Source: Phoronis australis
Taxonomy: Eukaryota > Phoronida > Phoronidae
Direction: 5' to 3'
Assembly: GCA_002633005.1 (NCBI GenBank)
Contig: NMRA01000028.1
Span: forward strand, 1-64,000
DNA: 64,000 bases
Part shown: in pieces, positions 1-13,545 of the stretch
How positions within the stretch are numbered: position 1 is the first letter of the stretch
Layout of the letters: the number at the start of each line of letters is the position of its first letter
Made by a program: the position numbers and the translations under genes
Notes under the pieces: model-generated
The model's database searches: none
Seen by the model: the letters and a program-made list of their open reading frames with translations, nothing else
Told to the model about the DNA's origin: nothing

Positions 1-28
1 CGTTGCCGTTGCCGTTGCCGTTGCCGTT
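1..28. repeat. Hexamer microsatellite (CGTTGC)n
   Basis: The window opens with four and a half copies of a six-base unit CGTTGC. The array is cut by the window edge, so its full length is unknown. An open frame through it only reflects the repeat. Confidence 0.9.
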
Positions 29-44
29 AACCAAACCGCATTTA

Positions 45-890
45 AAGGGTTTTGACGACAATCATATCGCCAGTCTACCACATGCATGCTTTTTAGCTTC
101 ATGTACAAGGGTGATTGTTTTGTTGGTACTAGATAGAATCATGGGTAGGAAGTGGACAACAAAGTTGATTGCAGAAATATTTTGAGTAAATGTAAGACAA
201 CAGCATCAAATTTGGGCCATGCAAATCTCGTGCCTAAAATAAGGCATAGTGATAGATTTAACAAAAGTTAACTAATACTAAAACTGTTTCAAAATAAAAA
301 CCCTATTACTGCACGACTGCGTGTTGTATGGACACAGTGACTTACTCGACAATGTACGTATTTTAGAAGGAATTGTGATATCGGATTTATTCATACCACA
401 GGCACACTTCAAAACAGGTTAGTACTTTGTTGTGTCCGTTGCCCGATATCCTGCTATGTATATTAAGCAATGTCATGGCTGTTCCGTGAATCTTTTTGAT
501 AACTGTGTACAGAAACGTGTTACTGATATCGTCCAGTGGAATATCCTTCGTGTGGCATTTATTTAATAACCTACTCATATTTGGAAGGTTTTGACGGCAA
601 TCACCTCGTGTTGAACCCAGAACGTCCAGTCCACCACATCCATGCTTTGTTCCTACATAAACCCAGGCGACTGCTTGGTTAATACTCGATAGAAACATGT
701 GTGTATGATGGGATACGACAATTTTTATTGCATATATATTTTGAGTAAATGTAAACAGCATCAAAATTTGACCGTGTAAAACTTACGCTTAAAATTAACA
801 TTGTGATAGATTGAACAAAAGTTTACCAATACTAACACCATTTTAAAATAAAAACCCTATTACAAACTGCACGATCACGTGTGCGAAATG
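45..890. repeat. Direct duplication, about 540-bp period
   Basis: The stretches near 45-330 and 585-890 are diverged direct copies. Both begin with TTTTGACG(A/G)CAATCA, continue through a CCACATNCATGCTTT block and ATTTTGAGTAAATGTAA, and end with AAAATAAAAACCCTATTAC followed by CTGCACGA. The intervening sequence is unrelated to genes I recognise. Small ORFs on either strand here are not conserved between the two copies and are not called. The remainder up to about 1600 shows nothing I can identify. Confidence 0.7.
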
Positions 891-1599
891 TAGAAGGAAA
901 TTTGAGATCGGATTCATTCATTCCGCAAACAATGACATTGGAAATTTCATTCAGGCGACATCGAAACAGGTAAATACGTTGTCTTAGGGTCGATTTACAA
1001 TAATGAGCCTCAAAACAGTACACAGAGTACCTTTAAATTTATAAAAAGTTATAAAACGCTTGAACACATAAAGGTATGAGATATTGAACATGTTCAAATT
1101 CCACCAGTCGGTGCGTGCTATGCATTGGAACACAGAAAGAGATAAGCAACTGATTCTTGACAGGGAGACTACACATATGGTATTTTCTAATTACTCAGAA
1201 GGCTTGAACATATAGTTTTCTTCGTTACCGTGAGATGTCACAGTCATCCATAATATGGTATCCCCAAATGTTCCATCTATTGCACAGCCTTTAAAGGTTC
1301 ACCATATTGATAGAAGTACCCAACAATTAACTTTTTACACACATGCATAACAGTACCCCCTTGATCGTGATATTCAAGTTCATGTGGTAAACCATAGTGT
1401 CCACATACTGCAAGAAGTTTAAAAAGACCGTCAACTGAGAGCAAGAACAGAACAAGATCATGGTCATACATATTATGATTGATATATGCAAGAGATACTA
1501 CACAGACGATTAAATAGTCATTCAAAAGTGATCGAAGTCCATCCATGTCTGTTTGAAACTACTTCATGGAAGAGCCAAAGCCTCTTGAAAGGACCCAAA

Positions 1600-4500
1600 A
1601 AGTTTGGCAATGGTCAGTGAGCTGTTGCTTTTATTTATATCTTTAGTTTCATGGTACTAAAAGTGTGCTGCTCCCCTGCCAATGACTTTGCATCACTAAT
1701 TTCTGGTCTCATAGATTGTCGAACTAAGTAGCATTCCTTTCAGTCGGGTTTGTGAGCCTTTGGCTTGACAGGACTATTTCAAAAAATTCTAATTTGTTGT
1801 ATTATAGGCGTTATAACACTTGAGAACCTTCGGAGCATCGAGCTGTGTCTTATATATACTAATGCAGTATGAAACGTAAGCAACGTTACATTACTTCCTC
1901 CGTTTCAGATATCCGTAGGTCTCAACGTATCGTGGGTATGGGTATGGCGTGTAAATAGATAAAAACGTGTATTACTAAAATTTACAAACAGTCGACAAAT
2001 CAATTGTTTTCAATACTGCTTCTGCTTGTGAAATCTGCAAAGGAATTCAATTAACACCATTCAGCATGCATTTTGGGGTCTTGAACGTAATTTGGGTTCA
2101 GTCATGCTGTTGTTTTAGTATGTTAGGGCTTGTATTAGTATGTTAGGGCAATTGTTGGGCGGGGATTAGAAAGAGCCCTAGCGTCTGCGCAATTGTACCA
2201 CCAAGACCTGCAACAAATGTCTAGTGTAATAGAATTGATGGATGTATAGAAAGATCTATTCATTTGAAGTACATGTGCGTCATCACATCCAAACACTAAT
2301 ACTTGAGTACAACCCAGAGTACAATAAAACTACAGTCAACCCTTAAGAACTATTACAATAATCTGGAAACCACACAGTTGTCACAGGTGGAGAGCTGTAA
2401 ATGCAAGACCCAAATGTTATCAATAACATAATTTAATCATCACTATCGTCCTTCATGTATCTGGAAAGACACCATCTCACAGCGTGCGCTCTCACAAAAG
2501 TGCAACTTACGGGTCTTTCTTACCTTTCCGTCTCCGGTTTTATTTTGTGTCGGTTGTCGGCGACATCTTAGGTTCTCTTCCAGTGGTAGCGAGGTCAGGT
2601 CCTGTATGATCTTAATAAAGTCTCTATATTTCTCCATCAGTTTGAATATTTAAATTCATCTCAGAAATAGCTGTTTACATTTATGTAAAACATTAAAATA
2701 CCAATATTTAAACGCAGTTCACAAAACGAAAATGTAGTGATCATATTTCAGAATATGAAGAGTATTTCCTAGATCACTTCTGGAAAATTTAGCATTTAAG
2801 TAAATTCGACCTTGTTATTGTGACCGCTGTTTTACTATCAATGAGCTCTGTCTTTTGCTAAATACTATGATTTTTGAGAAAATGTGAGCTGAAACCAGGT
2901 GAGAAAGAGTGTAAATGAAAATGCCTGAATGACTGGCGAGTAGATGTTTCACTTTACTTTTCTATGTTAAACAAACTCGCTTGCAGTCGAAATAAGTAAC
3001 TTCCAGGAGATTTACAGCTTAGCAGCACCATACCTTTTGTCTCTGGTGTCATTAGTGTAAGTGGTACTGCAGCACATTTCGTGCCATGTCACTGTTCTCA
3101 GCGTCAGATCCTGCATGCTAATGGTATACTAGTCAGCCAAAGTCCAGTGGATCGACGAAAGGCTAAGTTGCTAAAAATCTACAATGAGGTTAAAAGGAAA
3201 TCAACACGTCCGAAGTAGTAAAACCTATATGCCCTCAAATGAAAACTAAAAATGAAGAAAGGTATGACCTAAGTTGTAAATTCACGGTTTTTAAGTCTTC
3301 AAATTCGAAGATCAACACAAGTCCTAAACCCCATGAGTTCGAAAGCTACAAGTTCAAATTTTCATGACACTAGGTTCCGATCGGCGATTTCGAGCAAAAT
3401 ATTCGGTTATTTGGAAGCACANGTATCATAAATCTTGAAACCAGTTTTGATCTAACTAGCTTTCTTTTCTGTCGGAGTTGTGAATATTTGGCCAAATAGG
3501 GTCTTTTTAAAAACATTTCATTTTCCGTATCATTGATGTCGCAGAATGTGTTATTGTGTTTTTGGTTCATTACTTGTTTAGTTTAGTCACCGTATTACAT
3601 CACTTACTGTTGTTGTTTACTACCACTTTCTCCGCATGCAGAACATGAGTAATACTTCCTTTCCCAGAACTGTTAATATTATATCATCAGCATAGTGCAT
3701 CCTTTATTTGTTCATTAATCTCATTGGTTAATTCGTGTTTCTCAGGTCTCTATATATATATCACTTTCACCATATTTTAAGTAGTATCAGTAGCTTCAGT
3801 AGTATGAGTTGATTAGTAGTTTGTTCTCCGCATTGAGAGTTTGGGTGTCAGGACATGAGAACCTTCAGAGTGCCGGGCTGCATCCAAAATATATAGTGGC
3901 TTTAAACGGAAACAACGTTAGTTCACCTACATAATTTTCGTCTTAAATCCTTCGTCATCCTTTTTGGTTATCCGAGGTTCACAGCGTATCGTTGAGGTAC
4001 GGTTATACCGCGTAAATAGACAAAAACCTGTATTAATGAACTTTTCAAACAATCGACAAATGAACAGTTTTCAATTTGCCACTCGGAGATCAATTGAAAA
4101 ATCCTTGTCTCTACGCTGATAGAAATCGGTCACGGGAACCATTGTTCATCTCCATCTGGTTGTGGCATCTACAGAGGAATTCAAATAACACCATTCAGCA
4201 CGTATTTTGTGACCTTGAACGTCCTTTGGATTAATTCATGCCGTCTTTCCTGGTATGTTAGGGCAATTGTTGGGCGGGGATTAGAAAGTGCGTTAGCGTC
4301 AACGCGAAAGCACAAGCAAGAAAAATAACAAACGTCTAGTCCAAGCGAATTGTAAATACAATTGACAAATGGTCAGATCTATTCATTAGAGTAAATGTGC
4401 GTCATCACGGCCCAAGCATTAATACATGAGTAGAACCAAGGGTACAACGAAAATGCAGGCAACATTTGAAGTCTATTACAACGGAATGGACACCAAACAG

Positions 4501-7500
4501 TGGTAACAGGTGAAGACCAAAGTGTTATCAATAACGACAGTTACCCCTATCGTGCTTCATGCATCGGGTAAGACAGCACCTCATGTTATGTGGCCTGTCA
4601 CAAGGGGCAACTTCCGGGCTTCTGCTACCTTTCTGACTCTGATGTCTTTTTGTGTTAGTGGCTCAGCGACATGTTTGGTTTGTTGCCAGTGGTGGATCCT
4701 GCTTGTTCAGATCCTGTATGACCCTAAAAGAAGTGTTAAGTACATTTCACAGAAATAGCTCTTCAGATTTATGTAAAACATTCAAATGCTATTATTTAAA
4801 CGTCGTTCAAAAACGAAAAGGAAATGATCTTATTTTAGATTATTAACAGTGTTTCTGATACCACTTCTGAGATATTTTTATCAAATGAAATTCGATATTG
4901 TTATTGAAACCGTTGTTTTACTAATAATGTGCTTTTCTCTTTTGCTAAATTGTGCAGTTTTTGAGAGATTGTGCCCTGGAACCAGGTATGAAACACTGTA
5001 CATGAATAAAGACGGTGCCTGAATGAGTAGCGAATAGAATTTTCACTTCATTTTTCCGAATCAAACAAGTTGCACATAGGAATACACACGTCGAGGACGT
5101 TTACAGATGAACTGCACCACACCGCCGTTTGACTCTGATGTCTTTCGTCATAGTGGCCCTGCAACACATTTGATATACTGTCATTGCTGGCAACTTCAGA
5201 TATCACACGTGGATGGTATATTAGTCAGCCAAAGTCCGGTTGTTGGACACTGGGACAAGTCGCTAAAATGAACCCCTTGAAAGTGATAAAGCAACACAAC
5301 CTGAATTGAAATCTACAAGTGAGAAGGTGTTTGGGCCGAAGGTATGAAATCACGGTATTCCTCGGTTTCAAGGTTAGCTAGACCAAGAATCCATAAATCT
5401 GAATATCCACTGAAGTCCAAAAGCTTATCATTTTCAAAAGTAAACGTTCGATCTTTCAGGACACGAAGTTCTGAAAAGTGATTTCGTGAAAAATTTTGGA
5501 GTTAGTTTCTATACACGTGCCGTTTGAAACTAGTGATTCGAAGAGCCAGTGCTCCTCAATGGGATCCAAACAAATTTTTTCAATGCTTACTGAGCTGCTA
5601 CATTTAGTTACATTATCAAATTTTGGAATACAGCCAGTAAAATTTTGCTGCTCTGTGGTCAGACCTCGTCAATAGTTTCAACTAGACCTTCCTTTTGTTG
5701 GATTTGTGAACCTTCGGACTCAAGGTCCGTTTGAAAATGTTTTCATTTGTCGCATAATTTGCCTTCTAACTTGTACACCTTCGGAGTATCGAGCTCTATC
5801 GTATTTATACCAATGCATTATGATTCGCAAGCAATATTAGATTTCCTTCTTAGCTGTAGTATTCGGTTGTCAATTTTGTTCTTCCATGCTTCTTCTTCCG
5901 TTTTGGTTATCCGTGGATTGCAGCGCATCGCTGTTGCGTGGGTATGGCGAGTCAATAGACAAAAAATGTATCAACAAAATTTTTGTGACCTTTTACGTTA
6001 TTTGGATTTATTCATGCTGTCTTTCTGTGTACGTTTGGGCTTGTGTCAGTAGGTTAGTGTAACTGTTAGCCGGGATTAGAAAGAGCATTAGCGTCAACGC
6101 GACTACACGAGCAAGACAATTAACAAACGTGTGGTGCAAGCGAATGGTGATAGATTTGGTGGATGGAGAGGTGTATCCATTTAAAGTACATGTGCGTCAT
6201 CACGAACCAAACACTAAAACCTGAGTACAACCCAGAGTACAAGTAAAATACAGCCAAAACTTAAAATATTTTACAACGACGCGACCCGGACACCACACAA
6301 CTGTCATGGGTGGAGAACTGTAACTGCAAGTGCCACCCAGACTAAAATATTATATATAACAAAGCTATACACCGCTGTCGTCTTTCATGAATCGGTAAGA
6401 CAGCAACTCATGGCGCGCGCCCTCACGGAAGAAGTAGCTTGCGAGACGTTTTTACCTTTTCCACTCTAACTGTCTTTTCTTTCTGTCGGATTTGTGAACC
6501 CTCAGGGTTAAAGGGCTCTTTTAGAAATATATTCAATTGTCAGGTGATTTGCCTTTAGACTTGTGAACCTTCATAGCATAGAGCTCTACCCTATTTATAC
6601 CAATTCAGTATGAATCGCATGCAAAATTATATTACATTCTTAATTTTAGTCTTCGTTTGTGATCATTCTTCTTCTTCCATTCTCCATTTTCCGTCTTGGT
6701 AATCCAGGGGTCGCAACGTATCGTTGTTGTGTGAGTATAGCGAGTAAATAAACAAAACCGTGGAATAATAAAATTTACAAACAAATCAATTGTTGTTTTC
6801 CATTTGATACTTGAATAATCAATGTAATTGAAAAATTCTTCTCCATGCCACGGGTGTAATCGATCAAGGGAACCACTGCTCAGCTCCACCTGGTTATGGC
6901 ATCTGCAGAGGAACTCAGTTAACAGCATTCAGCATGCACAGAGAATCGTCATTTGGATTCAGTCATGGTGTTCTTAGTGTGTTAGGGTATGTGTTAGTAT
7001 GTTAGTGCAAATGTTAGTCGAAATTAGAAGGAGTTTTATCGTCAATACGAATGTACCAGCAAGACAAGTAACAAACGACAAGTGAAAACGAATGGTGATA
7101 GATTTGGTGCATGGAGAGGTGTATCCAATTAAAGTACATGTGCGTCATCACGAACCAAACACTAAAACTTAAGTACAAGCCAGAGTACAAGTAAAATACC
7201 GTTATCACTTTACAATGATCAAGACACCACAGAGTTAATCACAAGTGTCAGTCAGACCAAAATGTTGTCAATAACGACAGTTACACACCTCTGTCGTCCT
7301 TCATGTATCTTTTAGGGCAGCATCTCATGATGCAGCCTAACGTTTCCGATTATGGTATCATTTTGTGTTGGTGGTTCAGCGACATCTTTTGTTCTGTGCC
7401 AGTGGTGGTAAGGTCAGTGTCCTGCTTTCTCGGATCTTATAAGATCCTGGAACAAACGTATATATTTCTCTAACTTTGAACGTTTATATCTCATAAATAG

Positions 7501-9667
7501 CTGTTCTTATTCATGTAACACCTCCAAATAATGTGATTTAAAGACAGTTCACAAAACAAAAATGAAGAGCATATTTTAGAACGTTAATAGAGTTCTGTGG
7601 TCTGACTTCTGGAACACTTTCATGAAATGAAATTCGATCTTGTTATTGATATCATTGTTTTACCATTAACGTGGCTTTGCCTTTTGCTAAATTTTACGCT
7701 TTTTGAGGGACTGTGCCCTGAAACTAGATGTAATACAACGCATATGAATAAAAATAGATGCCTGAATGACTTGACTTTTCCAAATCAAACAAGGCTTCTG
7801 TACAGTTTTGATGACTCGTAGAACACACAGACAGTCGAAGCATTTAACTTCTAGGACATTTAGGGGTGAACGGCACCTTACTTTTTGACTCTGATGTCAT
7901 TCCTGTAAGTGGTCCAGCGGCACCTTTGGTACACTCTCACTGCTCGCGACGTCAGATCCCGCATGACAATCATGTATACTAGTCAACCAATGTCCAGTGG
8001 TTTGACAAAATTAGATCAATTCCTTAAAAGCCTATAATGATGTTCAAAGAAAGTCATCTCATAGGAAGCAATGAAACCTTATGATCTGAATTGAAAAGCA
8101 CAAGTGAGGAAGAGTGTGAGCAGAAGACATGAAATCACTTATTCATTGGTCCGAAAGTTTGCAAGTCCAAAAATCCACAAATCTAAAGGTCCAAACTAGG
8201 TCGGAAGTCCATTAGTTTGAAAGTTAAAATTTCGAACTTTCATTTATTACAGTTAGCAAAATGGTCGGAGATTTGTATGCACGTTCCTGGTTGAAACTAC
8301 TTTTTGGAAGTGCCAGTGCCTCTTCTCGAAAGGATCCAAACAATGTTCGACAGCACTCATGATTTGGACACCACAAAGTTGACACAGATAGACAACTGTA
8401 ACTGCAAGTATCAGCCAGACAAAATGTTATCAATAACGAATGTTTCATACCTCTATCGTCCTTCGTGTACCGTGTAAGACAGCATCTCATGGCGCGCCCT
8501 CACGGAAGGTGCAACTTCAAAGATTTTTTTTACCTTTCTAATTACGATATCATTCGAGTAGGTGGTTCATTGTTATCTTTGGTTCTCTGTCAGTAGTGGT
8601 GAGGTTTGAAAACCTTAAAGGTATTGAGCTTCATCCTATTTAATGCAGTATGAAACCTAAGCAACAATAGTTTACCTTCATAATTTTCGTCTGAAGAACT
8701 GCTTCGTCCGTTTTGGTTATTCCAGGATCGCAGCGTATTGCTGGGGTATGGGTACTGCGTGTAAACACACAAAACAAGTATTGAAAAAATTTACAAACAA
8801 TCGCCAAATCAACTGTTTTTAATTTGTTACACGCAGATCAATTGAAAATCCTTGTCCTTACTCCGCCAGAAATTGATACCGGGAACCACAGCCTAGCTCC
8901 ATCCCGTTGTGGCATCTGTAGAGGAATTCAAATAATGACATTCAGCGTACATTTTGTGACTTCGAACGTCAGTTGGATTAATTGGATATGTTTTTAGGTT
9001 TGTTAGGACTGATATTAGTATTTAATTGGAAATGTTTGCGGGATTAGAATGTGTGTTTGCATCAACGTTAACGCACAAGCAAGAAAAGCAACAAACGTCT
9101 AGTCCAAGCAAATGAAACTACAATTGATAGATGGACAGATCTACAGTCTATCTATTGGAATAAATGAGCGTCATCACGGCCAAAGCATTAATATATGAGG
9201 ATAATCCAGAGTAAGTACAACTAAAATACAGCTAACACTAGAAATGTATTTCAAGGACCTGGACAGCACAGTGTTGTAACAGGTGGAGAACTGTAACTGC
9301 ACGTGACAGCCAGTCCAAAATGATATCAATAACGAAAGTAACGCACCTCAGTCGTACCTTGTGTATCGGGTAAGACAGCATCTCATGACGTACGCCCTCA
9401 AGGAAGAGGCAATTTCCTGGATTTTTTACTTTTCCTATTCTGGTGTCATTACATGGTGACGGTTCAGTGACATTTTTGTTCGCTGCCAGTGGAGGCAAGG
9501 ACAGCGTCCTGCTACTTCGGATGCCGCTCGTGGCCCTAGAAAGTGTCCACATTTCTCTAATTTTAAAGGTTGATATCTTAAAAATAGCAGTTCAGATTTT
9601 TGTAAAATCTCCCATGTTAATGGTATACTGGTCAGCCAGTAGTTTGACGAAAGAAAAAGTCCCTAAA
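1600..9667. repeat. Degenerate multi-kilobase tandem repeat, left part
   Basis: Long blocks recur in the same order several times. The block GAGGAATTCAA followed by CATTCAGCATGCA appears near 2041, 4174, 6908 and 8921. A GGGCAATTGTT-GGCGGGGATTAGAAAG block lies near 2144 and 4258, with related versions near 6055 and 7010. A block with ATCGGGTAAGACAGCATCTCAT lies near 2455, 4555, 6390, 7310, 8465 and 9365. Full units are about 2.0-2.1 kb; the copy between about 5690 and 6480 is partial. Copies differ by many substitutions and indels, so the array is old. Short ORFs in both strands are not preserved between copies and I call no gene here. Confidence 0.75.
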
Positions 9668-11348
9668 CAAGAGCAACGCGGAGCGTTGAAATGCGCCACG
9701 AATGCATCGCAAATGGTGTGCTTTTAAGGTTATTTATTTGCATCATAAAATGGCCACTAGATGGCGCAAAAACGTACAATCCATCCAAAAACGGGAACAT
9801 GCCATGTTTCATAAAAATCTGTCAAGGAACTTCAGAGAAACAAATGAAAACAGAATAACATGAAATTGCCACTTGTGCGCAAAGCGTTCGTTGGATCCGC
9901 CTGAAAGTCGTCGTCTGTTGTTATCTTCATATAAATACACTTACTAAATTTAATAAAGATCCTGGAGTGGGTTTAGGAGATATAGCTATGGGCGCAAAAC
10001 AAAACATAACTACCACTAGGAGGCGCCACACTAGACAGTTGCCATCATCAAACGTCCTCTTCGCAATGAAAACATATACGCCAATTTTCAAAACTATCCC
10101 TAGAATGATTTCGTTGATAGAGGGGTGGACGCCAAAAACAAGATTTGAAAACAGCAAAAATGCCCACTAGGTCGCGCAAAATACCTCAATTCCATCCAAA
10201 AACATAGATGCCTATATTCACAACTATATGAAAATCTGTTGAGGACCTTTGATGGTACAGAATGGTAAACGTAACAAACTAAAATTGCCACTAGGGGGCA
10301 CACCAGTAGTCAGATCCGTCCGAAAGTCGTCGTTATCCGTTGTCAACATCATATAAATATACTCGCTAAATTAAGTAAAGATCCTGCAAATGGTTAAGGA
10401 GATATAGTCATGAGCGCAAAAAACCAAAAGTGCCACTAGGAGGCGCCACAGTAGTCAAAGTCGTCGGAAAATCATCGTCAGCCGTCCACTTTATAGTAAA
10501 AACATACATGCCAATTTTCACAATTATCCTGAAAGCGGTTTCGTTGATAGATTACTGGACGCCAAAAACAGACTCGAAAACAGTAAAAATGGCCACTGAA
10601 TGGCGCAAACTAGGTCGAATCCATCTGAAAACTGAGAGATAGCGTCACTCAATTAACAGATGCGTGTATGCCAAATTTTATGAAAATACGTTGAGAACGT
10701 TTGAACACAGAGGTAAATGTAAAAAAATTGCCAGTAGGTGGCACACCAGTAGTCAGATCTGTCCGAAAGTCGTTGTCTTCCGTCGTCAACATCACATAAA
10801 TACACTTACTAAATTTATCAAAGATCCTGCGAACGGTTCAGGACATGCAGCCATAGGCGCAAAAAAACTGCCACTAGGAGGCGCCATAGTAGTCGAAGTC
10901 GTCGGAAAATCATCGTCATACATGCCAATTTTCACAATCATCCTTTGAGCGGTTTGGTTGATAGAGGGGTGGACGCATAAACAAACTCGAAAACACCAAA
11001 ACATGGCCACTAGGTGACGCAAACTACGACGAATCCATCTGAAATAGGAAGCTTATCTTCATCTCACTGATAGATGCCTATGTACCAATTTTTATGAAAA
11101 TCCGTTCAGGACTTTTGAAGTTACAGAGGTAAACGTAAAAAACTAAAATTGCCACTAGGGGTCACACCAATAGTCGGATCCGCCTGAATGTTCGCTCATG
11201 CCGTCCCATCTACGGAAGAAACACTTGAGCAAAACACTCCTGAATATACGTCCAGACGTTTTGGCGGACGCCGTACGCCGGACTCCGAACGGATGGACGG
11301 AGATGACGGCATAAGGAGTCCACTTATAAATACGTTTGCGCATAAAAA
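9668..11348 (-). mobile_element. Interspersed element with periodic CTAG motifs, copy A (reverse)
   Basis: This 1.68-kb segment is a reverse-oriented copy of the element also found at 25309-26587 and 33146-34890. On the plus strand it starts with CAAGAGCAACGCGGAGCGTTG (a short hairpin, CAACGC-GGA-GCGTTG) and ends with ACTTATAAATACGTTTGCGC-ATAAAAA. Inside, CCACTAGG-type motifs recur at 10288, 10433, 10593, 10731, 10871, 11007 and 11152, spaced 136-160 bp. The element interrupts the surrounding tandem repeat: flanking sequence resumes in the order seen uninterrupted near 8005-8050. No transposase is visible, so it would be non-autonomous. Confidence 0.8.
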
Positions 11349-13255
11349 CTATAATCAGGTTCGAAAGAAGTTAATCCCCTCGAAGCAATGAACCCATATG
11401 ATATGAATTGAAAGCTACAAGTGAGAACAATTGTGGGCGGAAGGTATGAAATTACGGAATTCATGGCTCCGAAAGTTTACAAGTCGACAAATAAATAAAT
11501 CCGAAGATCAACACATGTCTGAAAGAATATTAGTTGTTTTACTATCAGTTTGATAGGGCTGTTTTAGAAACGTTTTTATTTGCCTGATAGGATATTTTAA
11601 AAATCATTCAATGTTACATAACTTGCAAACCTTCGGAGTATCGAGCTCTAGCTTACACGCTACTTTAAGTTTCCTTCTTAATTTTAGTGTCGGTTATTAA
11701 TTTTCAGTCTTTCATGCTTCTTCTTCCGTCTTGGTTATCCGTGAGTCGGATCGTATCGTTGAAGCGTGGGAATGGTAACGAAAACGTTCATTAATAAAAT
11801 TTACAAACAATTGATAAATCAACTATGGTTTTCAATTTGCCATCCGGTAACTAATTCAAAAATCCTTGTCCCTGCCACGGTAGTTCAGTTCCATTTGATC
11901 TTGGCATTTGAAGAGGAATTCAAATAACACCACTCAGCATGCATTTTGTGACCTTGAACGTCTCATTCATGCTGTATTTCTTGATATGTTAGGATTGGTG
12001 TTAGTATGTTAGTGCAATTGTTAGTCGGGATTAAAAAGAGTGTTAGCGTCAACGCGAATATACCAGCAAGACAAGTAACAAACGCTTAGTGCAAGCAAAT
12101 GGTAATAGATATGTTGGATGGAGAGCTTTATCGATCTATTCGAAGTACATGTGCGTCATCGCAACCCAAACACTAATACTTGAGTACAACCCAATTATCT
12201 GGACACCATACATTTGTCACAGGTGTGTAACTGTAACTGTGTCAGCCAGACAAAAATGTTGTCAAAGGAAAGTTACACACTTCTATCGCCCTTCACGTAT
12301 CGGGTAAGTCAGGATCTCATGGTGTACGCCCTCACGTAAGAGGCAACTCCTGGGATTTTTTACCTTTCCGACTCTGGTGTCATTTCGTGTTGGTGGTTCA
12401 GCGACATCTTAGCCCGGTGCACTGGCAGTTGTGGCGAGGTCCTGTATGACCATAGAAAACATTTCAACATGTCAACATTTCTCTAACTTTGAAGCTTCAA
12501 ATCATACACATTTCCCCAACTTTGAAGTTTTATATTTCAGAAATAGCTGTCCAGATTTACGTAAAACTTCCAAATCCAAGGACTTAAAGACCGTTTAACG
12601 AATCCAAAATATAATCATGACATTTTAGAACATTAATAGTTTTTTGAGACGTCTTGGAACATTTTCATCAAATGAAATTCGAACTTGTTATCGATACCGT
12701 TGTTTTGCTATTACTGTGCTTTTCTTTTCTTTTTCGCTAAATTTTACTTAAGGGAAATATTCTTGTGAGGCAATCATTATGAATATCAGGCAAGTAAAAA
12801 CCGAAATTTCAAATTTTACTTGGCTTTCTATTTTCCGATAATATAAACCTTTAAGGAGTTAAAATATTTAATTTTGTAAAAAATAGCTAAAATCGCATAC
12901 TTGGCAATAAAGTCCAATCAACCTTTGAGGACGAATTTAACATACGTGAGCCGAGGTGAGTGTATTTCATATTGTGAAGTATACATTGAAAGTAATTTGG
13001 TTAGGAAAGTAAAAAGATGCCCCAACAAACTTGTGACTGAAGTGTAAATCATTTTAAATGCTTTTTTCTCATGAAAGTTGAACGGTAACACACTTTTCAA
13101 CTCTGTTGTTAGTCGTATTAGTGGTACTGTAGGAACCTTTTGATGCACTGTGACGTCGTGGTCCTGTATGGTCCCGTAAGGATGATAAACCTAAAATTGA
13201 TGATGTCAACCAATCCACTTTCTGTCACCTGCTTTGCATCTTTAGTGTCAATCTT

Positions 13256-13545
13256 CCAAAATAAAAGCAGGAACCAACTGAAAAAACTTATACTTCCTAT
13301 CTCATAAATTGCACGTTGTGGTCCTTGACGGGTGGCCTTTTCCAAAGGTGCTGTGTAATTTTCTAAAAGCGTAGGTCACGCTTGCCCGTTTAGTAGAATT
13401 TGTTAGAAGTTTTCAAAATTTCCTACAGACTTTTGAGGGTTGGCGATAAGTTACAAAGCATTATTTTGTTTCAGAGAACTGGATGGGGAAAGTCGTTTTT
13501 AGTATGTGTAAGTAGGCCAAAACCGAGTTTGGTATCCTTTTGACA
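13256..13545 (+). repeat. Dispersed repeat, shared with 48773-49005
   Basis: This stretch and 48773-49005 are diverged copies in the same orientation. Shared blocks include TATACTTCCT (here) / CATACTTCCT, CTAAAAGCGTAGGTCACG, ACTTTTGAGG and GTTTGGTATCCTTTT. No coding potential is evident, so it is probably a fragment of an uncharacterised mobile element. Confidence 0.65.
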
